Shown here: in pieces, positions 36,099 through 44,338 of the stretch
Position numbering within the stretch: the first letter of the stretch is position 1
Layout of the letters: each line of letters begins with the position of its first letter
Assembly (NCBI GenBank): GCA_029259815.1
Contig: JAJDEJ010000086.1
Location: forward strand, 1 to 64,000
Direction of reading: 5' to 3'
Length of the DNA: 64,000 nucleotides
Source of the DNA: Planctomycetaceae bacterium
GTDB lineage: Bacteria > Planctomycetota > Planctomycetia > Planctomycetales > Planctomycetaceae
Notes under the pieces: generated by a model
The model's input: the letters and a program-made list of their open reading frames with translations, nothing else
What the model was told of the DNA's origin: nothing
Databases searched by the model: none
Made by a program: the position numbers and the translations under genes

Positions 36099-36818
36099 TT
36101 ACTCCTTGGTCTTCACGCGTTTGCCGGTGAACTCCGCTTCGCCTGTTTGACCAGCCACTTCATATTCCAGTTCGCCAGCGAGATTCTCGCCGCGGGCATG
36201 GCCTTCGAAGTCGAGGGCAAGTTCGTTGCCGTCAATCTCGACGGTGACCTCAAACTTGAGTTGTCCATCCTCGATTTCGACTTCAGTCAGATCAAATTGA
36301 CCCGCCTCAGTGGAATCGTATGTCCCCGTCAATTTGCCCTCTTTCTCTTCGATTGTCACCTTGGGGGTGAAGACTTGACCGTCCGGGCTGTTGATCTCGA
36401 GTTCCCAGGTTCCCACGACGTCTGCAGGAAGCAGGCCTCGCTCGGCCTCCCAGTCAAATTCGAGAATCTCACCACCGATATCAACAGTGATGAGCCCTTC
36501 CAATTCGTCATCCGAGACTTCCCCTTTCAACTCGACCGTCAACTCTTGACCATCCATATCGAGGATCATTTCAGCTGTAAATTTGTCATCCTTGAACTCG
36601 CCCTTCGTGATGTCGACTTTGGCATCGCCATTGTCGTAGTAGCCGGTGAGCTTGCCGTCTTTGTTTTTCAGAACCAGGGTGCTGTCGATCGGGCCCTGGC
36701 CGTAATCGTATTCCCACATCCAGGTACCGGTGGGGTCTTTCACTTCGTCTGCGGCTTGAACGGAGGCAGTCAGACCGAACGCGAGTACGGCCATGAGGGG
36801 AAGGAATCGTCGTTGCAT
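36099..36818 (-). CDS. Exported protein with duplicated beta-rich domain
   Basis: A 239-residue protein with a signal peptide (MQRRFLPLMAVLAFGLTASVQA) and two similar halves. Each half starts with a GTW...E segment and contains a GKLTGxYD motif (GTWMWEYDYGQGPIDS...GKLTGYYD; GTWELEINSPDGQVF...GKLTGTYD), followed by alternating strands ending in E-rich hairpins. The composition is very acidic (many Asp/Glu). This suggests two lipocalin- or fatty-acid-binding-like beta barrels made by internal duplication. No named family is recognised. It has its own terminator and no operon partner. Confidence 0.8.
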   Translation of the reverse strand: MQRRFLPLMAVLAFGLTASVQAADEVKDPTGTWMWEYDYGQGPIDSTLVLKNKDGKLTGYYDNGDAKVDITKGEFKDDKFTAEMILDMDGQELTVELKGEVSDDELEGLITVDIGGEILEFDWEAERGLLPADVVGTWELEINSPDGQVFTPKVTIEEKEGKLTGTYDSTEAGQFDLTEVEIEDGQLKFEVTVEIDGNELALDFEGHARGENLAGELEYEVAGQTGEAEFTGKRVKTKE

Positions 36819-36928
36819 GTTGGGATCTCCGAGAATCTGACAGCGGTTGCAAAAAGGAAAGGCTCTGACTCAAACAGTGGATCAGGAGCGGACTGACTCG
36901 TGTTTTCAGGTTTGAACAGGATTTGACA

Positions 36929-37831
36929 TCAGCGAGTCAACCAGTTGACCATGGTCTTGGTGACAAGTTCGGGAGCGTCCTGCTGGACGAAGTGACCTGC
37001 TCCCGGCACGGTCACAAGTGTGAGGTCTTTCTCGACCCATTGCCAGGTGTCGTTGAGAGCTCCGGGCAGGAGAGCTGTGTCGTCGAGCCCGTGGATCATC
37101 AGGACCGGACACTTCACTTTGGGAAGCGAGCCTGTCGGTACCTCGTACGGTTCACGAGGATAGTTGGCCTTGTAGTAATTCAGCATGCCTTCGAATGATG
37201 ACCGCTGGAAGGCCTCGACATATTGGGGACGGGCCTGCTTGTCTTTGACCCAGAAGGTCAGGCCCTCCGCCGTCAGTGCGGCGGCGGCTGCTTCCTTTTG
37301 GAAGTTGCGAGCATACTCACTGGCTTTTTGCTGATCGGGATTGTTGGCAAGCTCTCGTTGCAGCCCGGTTGGATGTGGCAGGTTGAGGATGATCAATCGG
37401 TCGACCATCTGGGGCATACTCATCGCACATGACCAGGCAACCATCCCGCCCCAATCGTGGCCAACGATGACCGCTTGCTCTTCGCCAAAGTGTTTGACGA
37501 CTGCCGCGACATCACCGACGAGCTTGCTTATCTTATAGTTGTCGACCCCCTCGGGCTGATCACTTTTGTTGTAGCCGCGTTGATCAATCGCGACGACTTT
37601 GAAGTGCTCGGTGAGAGCTGGGATCTGTTCGCGCCATGTGTACCAGTAGTCTGGAAAGCCGTGGATCAACACTAACAGCGGTCCCTCACCCGCAGTGACG
37701 AAGTGGATTTTGACACCATTGGAGTCAGCAAACCCGTCTTCGCCCAGTTCGGCGGCATTCGTTGATCCGGCCATGAAGAGCGATGCCAGTAAGAGAGTTG
37801 TGAGCAGTGTGAGTGGCGTTCGATGGATCAC
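36929..37831 (-). CDS. Alpha/beta hydrolase, epoxide hydrolase-like, exported
   Basis: A 300-residue protein with a signal peptide (to about residue 26). The nucleophile elbow reads GHDWGG with Asp as nucleophile, the mark of epoxide hydrolases and haloalkane dehalogenases, not Ser esterases. [17 protein letters not shown] holds the oxyanion [13 protein letters not shown] is the conserved strand, the acid is in HGLDDTALL, and His is in [13 protein letters not shown]. Epoxide hydrolases usually supply Tyr residues from the cap; the cap here (about residues 150-235) has several. The sialidase-fold gene lies 45 bases upstream on the same strand and may share its transcript. Confidence 0.88.
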   Translation of the reverse strand: MIHRTPLTLLTTLLLASLFMAGSTNAAELGEDGFADSNGVKIHFVTAGEGPLLVLIHGFPDYWYTWREQIPALTEHFKVVAIDQRGYNKSDQPEGVDNYKISKLVGDVAAVVKHFGEEQAVIVGHDWGGMVAWSCAMSMPQMVDRLIILNLPHPTGLQRELANNPDQQKASEYARNFQKEAAAAALTAEGLTFWVKDKQARPQYVEAFQRSSFEGMLNYYKANYPREPYEVPTGSLPKVKCPVLMIHGLDDTALLPGALNDTWQWVEKDLTLVTVPGAGHFVQQDAPELVTKTMVNWLTR

Positions 37832-37876
37832 GGATGCACCTCGATAGAGAGACAGTGAGGGTGAGTTGTCGACGGG

Positions 37877-39067
37877 TCACTCGCCGTGGACCCAGTCTTC
37901 ACTGAACTCGGCGTGTTTCATGCTCTTGCCACCCTTGACGAAGTAACTGTAGATGGCGTGAATCGTGCCGTCTTTGCCCTGGATGATGGCCGGGTAATGA
38001 TAGGAGCCCGACTCCTGCTTCTCCAGATGCCGCGTCCACTTCCAGGTCTCGCCTTCGTCGTCAGAGATCGAAATGGCGAGGCTGTTGCGTCCGCGATCCG
38101 AGTCGTTGTAGATCATCGCCCAGTGTCCGTTTTCGAGCCGCACCGCATCGAGACCCGAGCCGGGGTTCGGCAGGTCGATTGCTCCCACAGGTCCCCAGGA
38201 GACGCCATCATCGGAGGATTCACAGACACGGATCTTGTTGACCGGACCGTTCTCACGCATGTAAGCGACAAGTGTTCCGTCATCCTTTCGCAACACTGCG
38301 GGTTGAATACTGCCGAAGCCCATGAGTGGCTTGCTGGCGTACCACGTTGCCCCGTCGTCGTCGCTGATTGCCATGAGCGAAAATGAGTATGTATCGGTGT
38401 AGAGGGGAAGGAGAATGCGACCGGACGGGAGTACGGTTGGCTTACAGCGAGGCTGCCACCCCAAACGTTGCAGGAGCTTGTTCTGCAGACGTTCCTTCAG
38501 GGCACCAAAATACTTCTCGTGCTGTGGCGAGAGTTCGCCCTCTTTTGACTCCACGAACTCATCAAGAAGGCCAATGGCCTCTTCGCTGAAGTCGTCAGGC
38601 TTGAGAAAAATCGCGTCCTCACGCTCCCAGATCGGCGGTCCGTCCCCCATGTAATCGCTGGAGACCTTGAGTCGCGTGATGCAGGACTCCCACGTGTTGG
38701 CAAGGATGATGGGCCAGAACAGCCACAAGCGTTCCTGACTGTCGATCATCATACAGGTGTTGCAGTCGGGGAAATCCGGGTGGTCCGCCATCAGAAACGC
38801 TTCGCTCCACTGGGACTCTCCGTTTCTGCGTCGAGCTCCAAACACGGCGACGTCGTCAGCCTTGCGTTCCCCCGACCCGCGATACCACGAGACCAACAAA
38901 TCGCCGTTCGCACATTCCACAATGCCCGGAGCATGATTGTGCTGTTTGTGCAGGGGGAAGACCAACTCGGCCTGCAAGCCATCCGTCACTTCACCCAACG
39001 AGATGGACGGAATGCCACTGGCAATGACCACGAGCGACGCAGTCAGGAAGACATGGGCTTGTCTCAT
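37877..39067 (-). CDS. Sialidase-fold (BNR repeat) exported protein
   Basis: A 396-residue six-bladed propeller of the exo-sialidase family. The start at 39067 opens a signal peptide (MRQAHVFLTASLVVIASG); a frame extending 20 codons upstream is less likely. Asp-box motifs are visible: ISDDDGATWYAS, SSDDGVSWGPVG and SISDDEGETWKW. Near the start, HAPGIVECANGDLLVSWYRG replaces the RIP-type Arg motif. Family members cleave terminal sugar acids or related sugars, but assignment to sialic acid is not supported. It lies in a - strand run with hydrolases on both sides (39161-40066 and 36929-37831). Confidence 0.85.
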   Translation of the reverse strand: MRQAHVFLTASLVVIASGIPSISLGEVTDGLQAELVFPLHKQHNHAPGIVECANGDLLVSWYRGSGERKADDVAVFGARRRNGESQWSEAFLMADHPDFPDCNTCMMIDSQERLWLFWPIILANTWESCITRLKVSSDYMGDGPPIWEREDAIFLKPDDFSEEAIGLLDEFVESKEGELSPQHEKYFGALKERLQNKLLQRLGWQPRCKPTVLPSGRILLPLYTDTYSFSLMAISDDDGATWYASKPLMGFGSIQPAVLRKDDGTLVAYMRENGPVNKIRVCESSDDGVSWGPVGAIDLPNPGSGLDAVRLENGHWAMIYNDSDRGRNSLAISISDDEGETWKWTRHLEKQESGSYHYPAIIQGKDGTIHAIYSYFVKGGKSMKHAEFSEDWVHGE

Positions 39068-39160
39068 GAGAATCGGTCTCTTCTGCAGTGAATCAAAGGG
39101 GAGTAGCCATGACCGGACACGTTTCATGTTTGAGCGTACCTGTCTCGCAGCAGGGAAGTT

Positions 39161-40066
39161 TCAATTGCCAACCGAGTTTGGGGCGACTCCCTCGGCTTTC
39201 AGCTCTTGATCCATCCAGTCGGCGATGACAGCGACTTCCTCATTGATCGTCGGCCACGGGTGGCCTCCCCCTGGCTTCACAATGAGTTTCACAGGCACTC
39301 CTTTTTCCTTCAACGCGTCGACCATCAGCTCTGATTGCTTGAGTGGCACAACATTGTCAGCGTCTCCGTGAATCAGCAGGAAGGGGGGTTCTTTCCCGGA
39401 AACGCGACGCGCTGGAGAAAGCAACGTCAGCCTCTTGGTCGCTTGTTCCTCTGTCACACCCTCGATGCGACCGTTGAATCCCAGCGCAGAGAGGATGGTG
39501 TTGATTCGGGCGTCAGACTGGAGGTTAACATCACCGCCTGCATATTCAATCAGATCGGTCGGAGGAAAGAACACAGCAATCGCTTTCACGGCTGCGTCGG
39601 TGTCAACACTGGCGACACCCGCGAGACACCCCAGATGGCCCCCCGCTGAAGCGCCCGTCATGCCCAGCCGCTCGGGATCGATGTCATACTCGTCTGCATG
39701 CTCTTTGACCCATCGCACCCCTTCCTGAATATGCTTGAGCATCTCCAGACCCGTAAACTTGGTGATCGAACCGGGACGGACTCCAAAGACGGTGTATCCT
39801 CTTTTACAAAAGATCTCATACATCTGCGCCATCTTGTGCTGTTCGATCTTCCCCCGGTCCGAGTGCCAGGCACCACTCACGATGTCGACGATGGCCAACC
39901 CGTTCTTCTCGCCGGTCGGCACGAAGACGTCCATCACAAGACCAACACCGAATGATTCTGTATAGACGATATTCTGATGCTGAGTGTAGGAATCTTCCGC
40001 CCTCGCATGGCCGGCTGTCGCCCACACCACACAGCCAATCAGTAGACAAGTCAGTCGATACATCAC
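39161..40066 (-). CDS. Exported alpha/beta hydrolase (BD-FAE-like esterase)
   Basis: A 301-residue esterase-type hydrolase with a signal peptide (RLTCLLIGCVVWATAGHARA). It has the oxyanion loop SGAWHSDRGK, the nucleophile elbow GASAGG (Ser), the acid region HGDADNVVPLKQSE and His in GGGHPWP. An intervening segment names it closest to BD-FAE/feruloyl-type esterases. It heads the - strand group of sialidase-fold and epoxide-hydrolase-like genes and is divergent from the second sialidase-fold gene across a 645-base gap holding repeats. Confidence 0.87.
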   Translation of the reverse strand: MMYRLTCLLIGCVVWATAGHARAEDSYTQHQNIVYTESFGVGLVMDVFVPTGEKNGLAIVDIVSGAWHSDRGKIEQHKMAQMYEIFCKRGYTVFGVRPGSITKFTGLEMLKHIQEGVRWVKEHADEYDIDPERLGMTGASAGGHLGCLAGVASVDTDAAVKAIAVFFPPTDLIEYAGGDVNLQSDARINTILSALGFNGRIEGVTEEQATKRLTLLSPARRVSGKEPPFLLIHGDADNVVPLKQSELMVDALKEKGVPVKLIVKPGGGHPWPTINEEVAVIADWMDQELKAEGVAPNSVGN

Positions 40067-40187
40067 CGCTCCTGTCGAGGCATGAGATTACGTTATCGTT
40101 CAGTCTCAGCGTACCTTTGGCGGCCACCAAACTCAACCGACCGGTCAGTAGGATTGTTGGCAGGTGCGGGAGCGGATTTCTGTGGCA

Positions 40188-40282
40188 AAGTGGTCAGGCA
40201 CCATTTCCCTTCGATTGAGTTTGGATGACCACTACGGTTTGGGAGTCGATTCATGAGCGTTGGAAATGGTGCCTGACCACTT
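40188..40282. repeat. Perfect 21-bp inverted repeat element
   Basis: AAGTGGTCAGGCACCATTTC plus one base at 40188-40208 pairs exactly with 40262-40282 across a 53-base spacer. It lies in the gap between two divergent genes. The GTGGTCAGGCACCATTT motif resembles a repeat I have seen in other planctomycete genomes, though this was not checked. Confidence 0.75.
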
Positions 40283-40394
40283 CCTTGCTCTCAAAGACCT
40301 ATGAGTGCTCCCAAATGCTTGGGATGTCTCATCACTTGAGCGACACGACACGAGACTCTGGGACAACTCTTTTCCGACGAGGCGTGAAGACATT

Positions 40395-40426
40395 GACCAC
40401 GGATTTCATGGATGACACGGATTAAT
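40395..40426. repeat. CACGGATT-type short repeat
   Basis: CCACGGATTTCATGGATGAC followed by ACGGATTAAT: CACGGATT occurs twice with GGATGA between. This phrase is a common short dispersed repeat in many bacterial intergenic regions. Apart from it and the inverted repeat at 40188-40282, I see nothing in the 40067-40711 gap; it should contain the promoter of the sialidase-fold gene. Confidence 0.35.
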
Positions 40427-40711
40427 CTTCGACCGTATCTCTTAACTTTCGCGACGGGCTTCATGACAGCAATCCCCGGATCGATGGGACCAATTGGCGG
40501 GCATCCGCTTCATCCACCCGATCCGTTTTTCCCTTGCCTCCAATGGGTCTTCGTAGGTGCTCACAGCTTGTCGCTTTTCTGTCAGAAGCGCCGACACCCG
40601 ACTCCAATCACGTCAGCGAGTTGACCGGGAACCACACGCCGGACAGAATCAGTCAACGGAATTTCGTCACGACACACCGCAGCATCACTTCTGATCATTC
40701 CGAGGCTCTCC

Positions 40712-41869
40712 ATGCAAATTGGACGTCGTTGCACTCTCGTCTGTTTCCTCCTGACAATCATGGTTTCTGTCACGATGGCGTCAGAGCCCTCGGTGGAACG
40801 ACATGTCAAGGTATACGGTGAAGAGGGCCGGTTCGGCGGTTGGCCCGCGAATCATGGCATGTGGATGTGGGGTAACGAAATCCTCGTTGGCTTCAGCACT
40901 GGCTTTCACAAAAACCTTGGCGAAGAGCGGCACAACATCGATCGTGACAAGCCCGAGTACCATGTGCTTTCGCGGAGTCTCGACGGTGGCGTCACCTGGA
41001 AGATGGAGTCCCCCAATGACAAGGGCATGCTCGTCAACGCCGGCGGCATGCGTCATGGCACGACCGACCCCAAGCACAGTGAATCTGATCCGGTCTCCAT
41101 CACCGAACCGATCGACTTTACTCATCCCGGCTTCTGCATGACCATGCGATTTCAGAATGTGGACGGTGGCGAATCACGGCTGTACTACTCCTACGACCGG
41201 GGGCACAACTGGAAGGGCCCCTTCAAGGTGCCTTCGTTTGGACAGTTGGGCGTGATGGCTCGGCCGGACTACATCGTCAACGACAAGCACGACTGCCATG
41301 TGTTCCTCACCGCCTCCAAGTCCAACGGAGAGGAAGGTCGCGTCTTCTGTGGACGCACGACCGACGGCGGCCTCAACTGGGAGTTTCTGTCCTATGTCGG
41401 CCCCGAGCCAAACGGCTTTGCAATCATGCCTTCCACTGCGAGACTGTCTCCCGAGCATCTCGTGATGACGACGCGGCGACGCGCAGGGACGACTGAAGAA
41501 AAGCTCCGCTGGATCGACACGTGGGAGTCGCACGACAACGGACAGAGTTGGGAGCCACTCGGCAATGCCGTTGACGACGTGGGCGAAGGCAATCCGCCAT
41601 CGATGATCGTGCTCCAGGATGGCCGTCTGTGTTTGACCTATGGCGATCGAAAGGCACCCTTCGAGATGGCTGCAAAATTCAGTAGCGACGAAGGTAAATC
41701 GTGGAGTGATCCGTTTGTCTTCCTCACGGATACGGGTGGGCGTGATATCGGCTATCCCCGCATGCTGCAACGCCCCGATGGCAAGATCGTCACCCTGTAC
41801 TACTATTATCCCAACGACAGCCCCTACCGCCGTATCAACGCGACGATCTGGGACCCCGGCACGCCGTAA
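40712..41869 (+). CDS. Sialidase-fold (BNR repeat) exported protein
   Basis: A 385-residue propeller with a signal peptide (RRCTLVCFLLTIMVSVTMA). Five Asp-box-like motifs are visible: RSLDGGVTWKME, YSYDRGHNWKGP, RTTDGGLNWEFL, ESHDNGQSWEPL and FSSDEGKSWSDP. This is a clearer sialidase-like repeat set than the copy at 37877-39067, with which it shares little sequence. Catalytic Arg/Glu/Tyr assignments cannot be made by eye. A penicillin-acylase-family gene follows 60 bases on the same strand, so the two may be co-transcribed. Confidence 0.85.
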   Translation: MQIGRRCTLVCFLLTIMVSVTMASEPSVERHVKVYGEEGRFGGWPANHGMWMWGNEILVGFSTGFHKNLGEERHNIDRDKPEYHVLSRSLDGGVTWKMESPNDKGMLVNAGGMRHGTTDPKHSESDPVSITEPIDFTHPGFCMTMRFQNVDGGESRLYYSYDRGHNWKGPFKVPSFGQLGVMARPDYIVNDKHDCHVFLTASKSNGEEGRVFCGRTTDGGLNWEFLSYVGPEPNGFAIMPSTARLSPEHLVMTTRRRAGTTEEKLRWIDTWESHDNGQSWEPLGNAVDDVGEGNPPSMIVLQDGRLCLTYGDRKAPFEMAAKFSSDEGKSWSDPFVFLTDTGGRDIGYPRMLQRPDGKIVTLYYYYPNDSPYRRINATIWDPGTP

Positions 41870-41929
41870 GATCACATTCTTGCGTCGCACTCCGATTGGT
41901 CGCGGCACTCATTCACTCTTGTCCTTGTC

Positions 41930-44080
41930 ATGACTATTCCAATGAACTGCACGACGCTCGTTCGGTTAATCGCATTCTGCTCACTCATGCTCTCTGCCGA
42001 CGCAGCCGACGCGTCACATGGCACAGTCACCCTGTACCGCGACACGTGGGGCGTCCCGCACGTTTACGCCGACACCGAAGCCGGCGGTGCCTATGGGCTC
42101 GGTTACGCACAGTCAGAAGACCGCTTGGGCGACATCTACGAGGCCGTCCGAACAGGCATGGGGCTCATGTCGGAAGCCTTCGGCAAGAAACATGTCGACC
42201 AAGACTACATCATGCGCCTCTGGCGGAACGAGCAACTCGCCAAAGAGTATTGGAAGACGGCTCCCGATCACCTCAAAGACATTATGGAAGGCTTCGCTGC
42301 TGGCATCAAAGCTTATGAAGCGGAACATCCCGACAAGGTTCCGAAGCATGCGTTGGAGTTGGAGCCGTGGATGCTGCTGACCATCGGCCGCGCCATGATC
42401 CTCCGTTGGCCGGTCGGCACGATTCTAGATGACCTCAAGGAAGGGCAACGACGAAACGGCCCGCCGCAGGGGCCGCCCATGCGATCGAATCAGTGGGTTG
42501 TCGGTCCCTCTCGGTCCGCTGACAAGGTGCCGATCCTGCTGACGGATCCTCACCTCACGTGGGAAGGACTCGCGGTGCTGTACGAAGCACGCGTTCATGC
42601 GGGCGACCTTCACCAGAGCGGATTCTTCCTGATCGGGTCACCGCTTGTCGGCATTGGTCACAACAAAGACGTCGGCTGGGCGATGACCACCGGCGGACCG
42701 GACACATCGGATGTTTACGAAATGAAGATCCGCCTCGCTCCCGCTCCTCAATACGAATACGACGGCGAGTGGCGCAATGCGGAAATCGCCATGCTCAGCA
42801 TTCCGGTGAAAGACTCCAAGCCGGTCATTCGGCCCGCGTTTTACACGCATCTTGGTCCGGTCATGGCGGAGCCGGATCTCAAGAAGGGCATCGCCTATGT
42901 CGGCGCGTCCCCCTACTTCGACCAGACAGGACTATTCGAACAGTCGTATAAGATGGTCAAAGCGAAGTCGGCCGAAGAGTTGTTTGATGCGTTGGGGATG
43001 AACCAACTCAACGAGCAGAACCTGATGTTCGCCGACGTGCATGGCACGACCGGATATCTTCGCAGCGGCGCGACTCCCATCCGCCCGGACGGCTACGACT
43101 GGGACGCTCCTGTGCCCGGACATACCTCGGAGACCGCGTGGAAAGGAATTCATGAGGCGAAAGACCTGGTGCACCTCTTCAACCCCGAGCGAGGCTACAT
43201 GCAAAACTGCAACATCTCTCCCGCGAACATGCTCGTCGACTCCCCGCTCACGCCCGACAAGTACCCGGAGTACATCTACAACGTTTCCTGGGACACCAAT
43301 AATCCGCGAGGTCGTCGCACGGTCGACCTGCTTGAGCATGACGAATCAGTGACGAAAGAAGAGGCACTCGCCTACGCGATGGACGTGCACGACCGCATCG
43401 CCTCTCAATGGCAAAACGAACTTAAGGCAGCTCTTGACGCCGACGACGCAGGACCTTCCCGTGACGCAGCTTTCAGCAATGCCGCACAGGCAATTCTAGA
43501 TTGGGATCAACAAATGGTCCCCGAGGCGACCGCCACATCCGTGTATAAGTTCTGGCGTCTCAAGTGCGGCAAGGAACTCGATCTCTCTGCGTTGGGTAAC
43601 GGCGAAGCTCTCGACGCTGAGACACGAGGCAAGATGCTCGACCTGTTGGTCGAAACGATTGTCGAGCTGACTGACAAGTACGGTCGCTGGGACATCGCGT
43701 GGGGAGACATTCACAAAGTCGGTCGCGGAGGCGTTTACTTCCCCGTCGGCGGTTGTGAGTTCAAATCGGGCGACCGCGAAGCGAACTTCTCAGAGACTCT
43801 CCTCGACGTTCGCTGCGATGAAGACCCCAAGAACCCCGGCACCCACATCGCCAACAACGGCTCGATGGCCATGCAGTTGATGTTCTTCCACCCGGACGGC
43901 ATTGAGTGTTACACCTGCATCCCTTGGGGCCAAAGCGCTGACCCCAACTCGCCCCACTTCATGGACCAAGGCGAAAAACTCTACTCAAAAGGCATCATGA
44001 AACCAACGTGGTGGTCAAAAGACGAACTGCTGCAGCACGTCGAGTCGGAGAAGAAACTCGACCCAACCGGGAAGTTCTGA
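41930..44080 (+). CDS. Penicillin acylase family (Ntn hydrolase) protein
   Basis: A 716-residue exported proenzyme with a signal peptide (about residues 1-26). The alpha region starts TVTLYRDTWGVPHVYADTE. The nucleophile is Ser186 in RSNQWVVGPSRS: in this family autocleavage before that Ser exposes it as the N-terminal catalytic residue of the beta chain. LLTDPHL (oxyanion region) and GHNKDVGWAMTTGGPDTSDV follow as expected. Late motifs include GTHIANNGSMAMQ. Members cleave acyl amides, including acyl-homoserine lactones, penicillins and related compounds. The length is normal for the family. It probably shares a transcript with the upstream sialidase-fold gene. Confidence 0.92.
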   Translation: MTIPMNCTTLVRLIAFCSLMLSADAADASHGTVTLYRDTWGVPHVYADTEAGGAYGLGYAQSEDRLGDIYEAVRTGMGLMSEAFGKKHVDQDYIMRLWRNEQLAKEYWKTAPDHLKDIMEGFAAGIKAYEAEHPDKVPKHALELEPWMLLTIGRAMILRWPVGTILDDLKEGQRRNGPPQGPPMRSNQWVVGPSRSADKVPILLTDPHLTWEGLAVLYEARVHAGDLHQSGFFLIGSPLVGIGHNKDVGWAMTTGGPDTSDVYEMKIRLAPAPQYEYDGEWRNAEIAMLSIPVKDSKPVIRPAFYTHLGPVMAEPDLKKGIAYVGASPYFDQTGLFEQSYKMVKAKSAEELFDALGMNQLNEQNLMFADVHGTTGYLRSGATPIRPDGYDWDAPVPGHTSETAWKGIHEAKDLVHLFNPERGYMQNCNISPANMLVDSPLTPDKYPEYIYNVSWDTNNPRGRRTVDLLEHDESVTKEEALAYAMDVHDRIASQWQNELKAALDADDAGPSRDAAFSNAAQAILDWDQQMVPEATATSVYKFWRLKCGKELDLSALGNGEALDAETRGKMLDLLVETIVELTDKYGRWDIAWGDIHKVGRGGVYFPVGGCEFKSGDREANFSETLLDVRCDEDPKNPGTHIANNGSMAMQLMFFHPDGIECYTCIPWGQSADPNSPHFMDQGEKLYSKGIMKPTWWSKDELLQHVESEKKLDPTGKF

Positions 44081-44093
44081 CAACCCACACTCA

Positions 44094-44124
44094 GCACCCC
44101 GGCTGTTCCCAACAGCCAGGGTGC
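44094..44124. terminator. Hairpin after penicillin-acylase-family gene
   Basis: GCACCC (44094-44099) and GGCTGTT (44101-44107) pair with AACAGCC (44111-44117) and GGGTGC (44119-44124), with one mismatch and a 3-base loop. It begins 14 bases after the stop of the acylase gene. There is no T-tract, so it may be a transcript-end stabiliser or a palindromic repeat. Confidence 0.5.
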
Positions 44125-44183
44125 ATGCGCGGCCGAGTCCAAACATCAATCTGGAAACAGGCTGTGTGCCAGAAGGAAAGGAA

Positions 44184-44267
44184 CGCTAATCACCACTAAT
44201 CGACACTAATTACTTCTCGTCAATCGGACGCTGTACGGCAATTAGTGAGAATTAGTGACGATGAGTG
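44184..44267. repeat. AT-rich inverted repeat (CACTAATT type)
   Basis: Arms 44184-44211 and 44240-44267 are inverted copies at about 21 of 28 positions, made of repeated CACTAAT units. It sits between the acylase and PVC heme genes. It is AT-rich relative to its surroundings and has no coding content; probably a dispersed palindromic element. Confidence 0.55.
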
Positions 44268-44338
44268 TTCCTACATTTATCAGTTAACGTTAATTGTGGA
44301 ACGCCACAAAGTCGACCGTACGCAAGGACATCCCCTTG

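Noticed and set aside
44094-44267. The two hairpins before the second PVC gene as parts of a riboswitch
   Set aside because: Their sequences are simple inverted repeats, one AT-rich with CACTAAT units, without any riboswitch core that I recognise.
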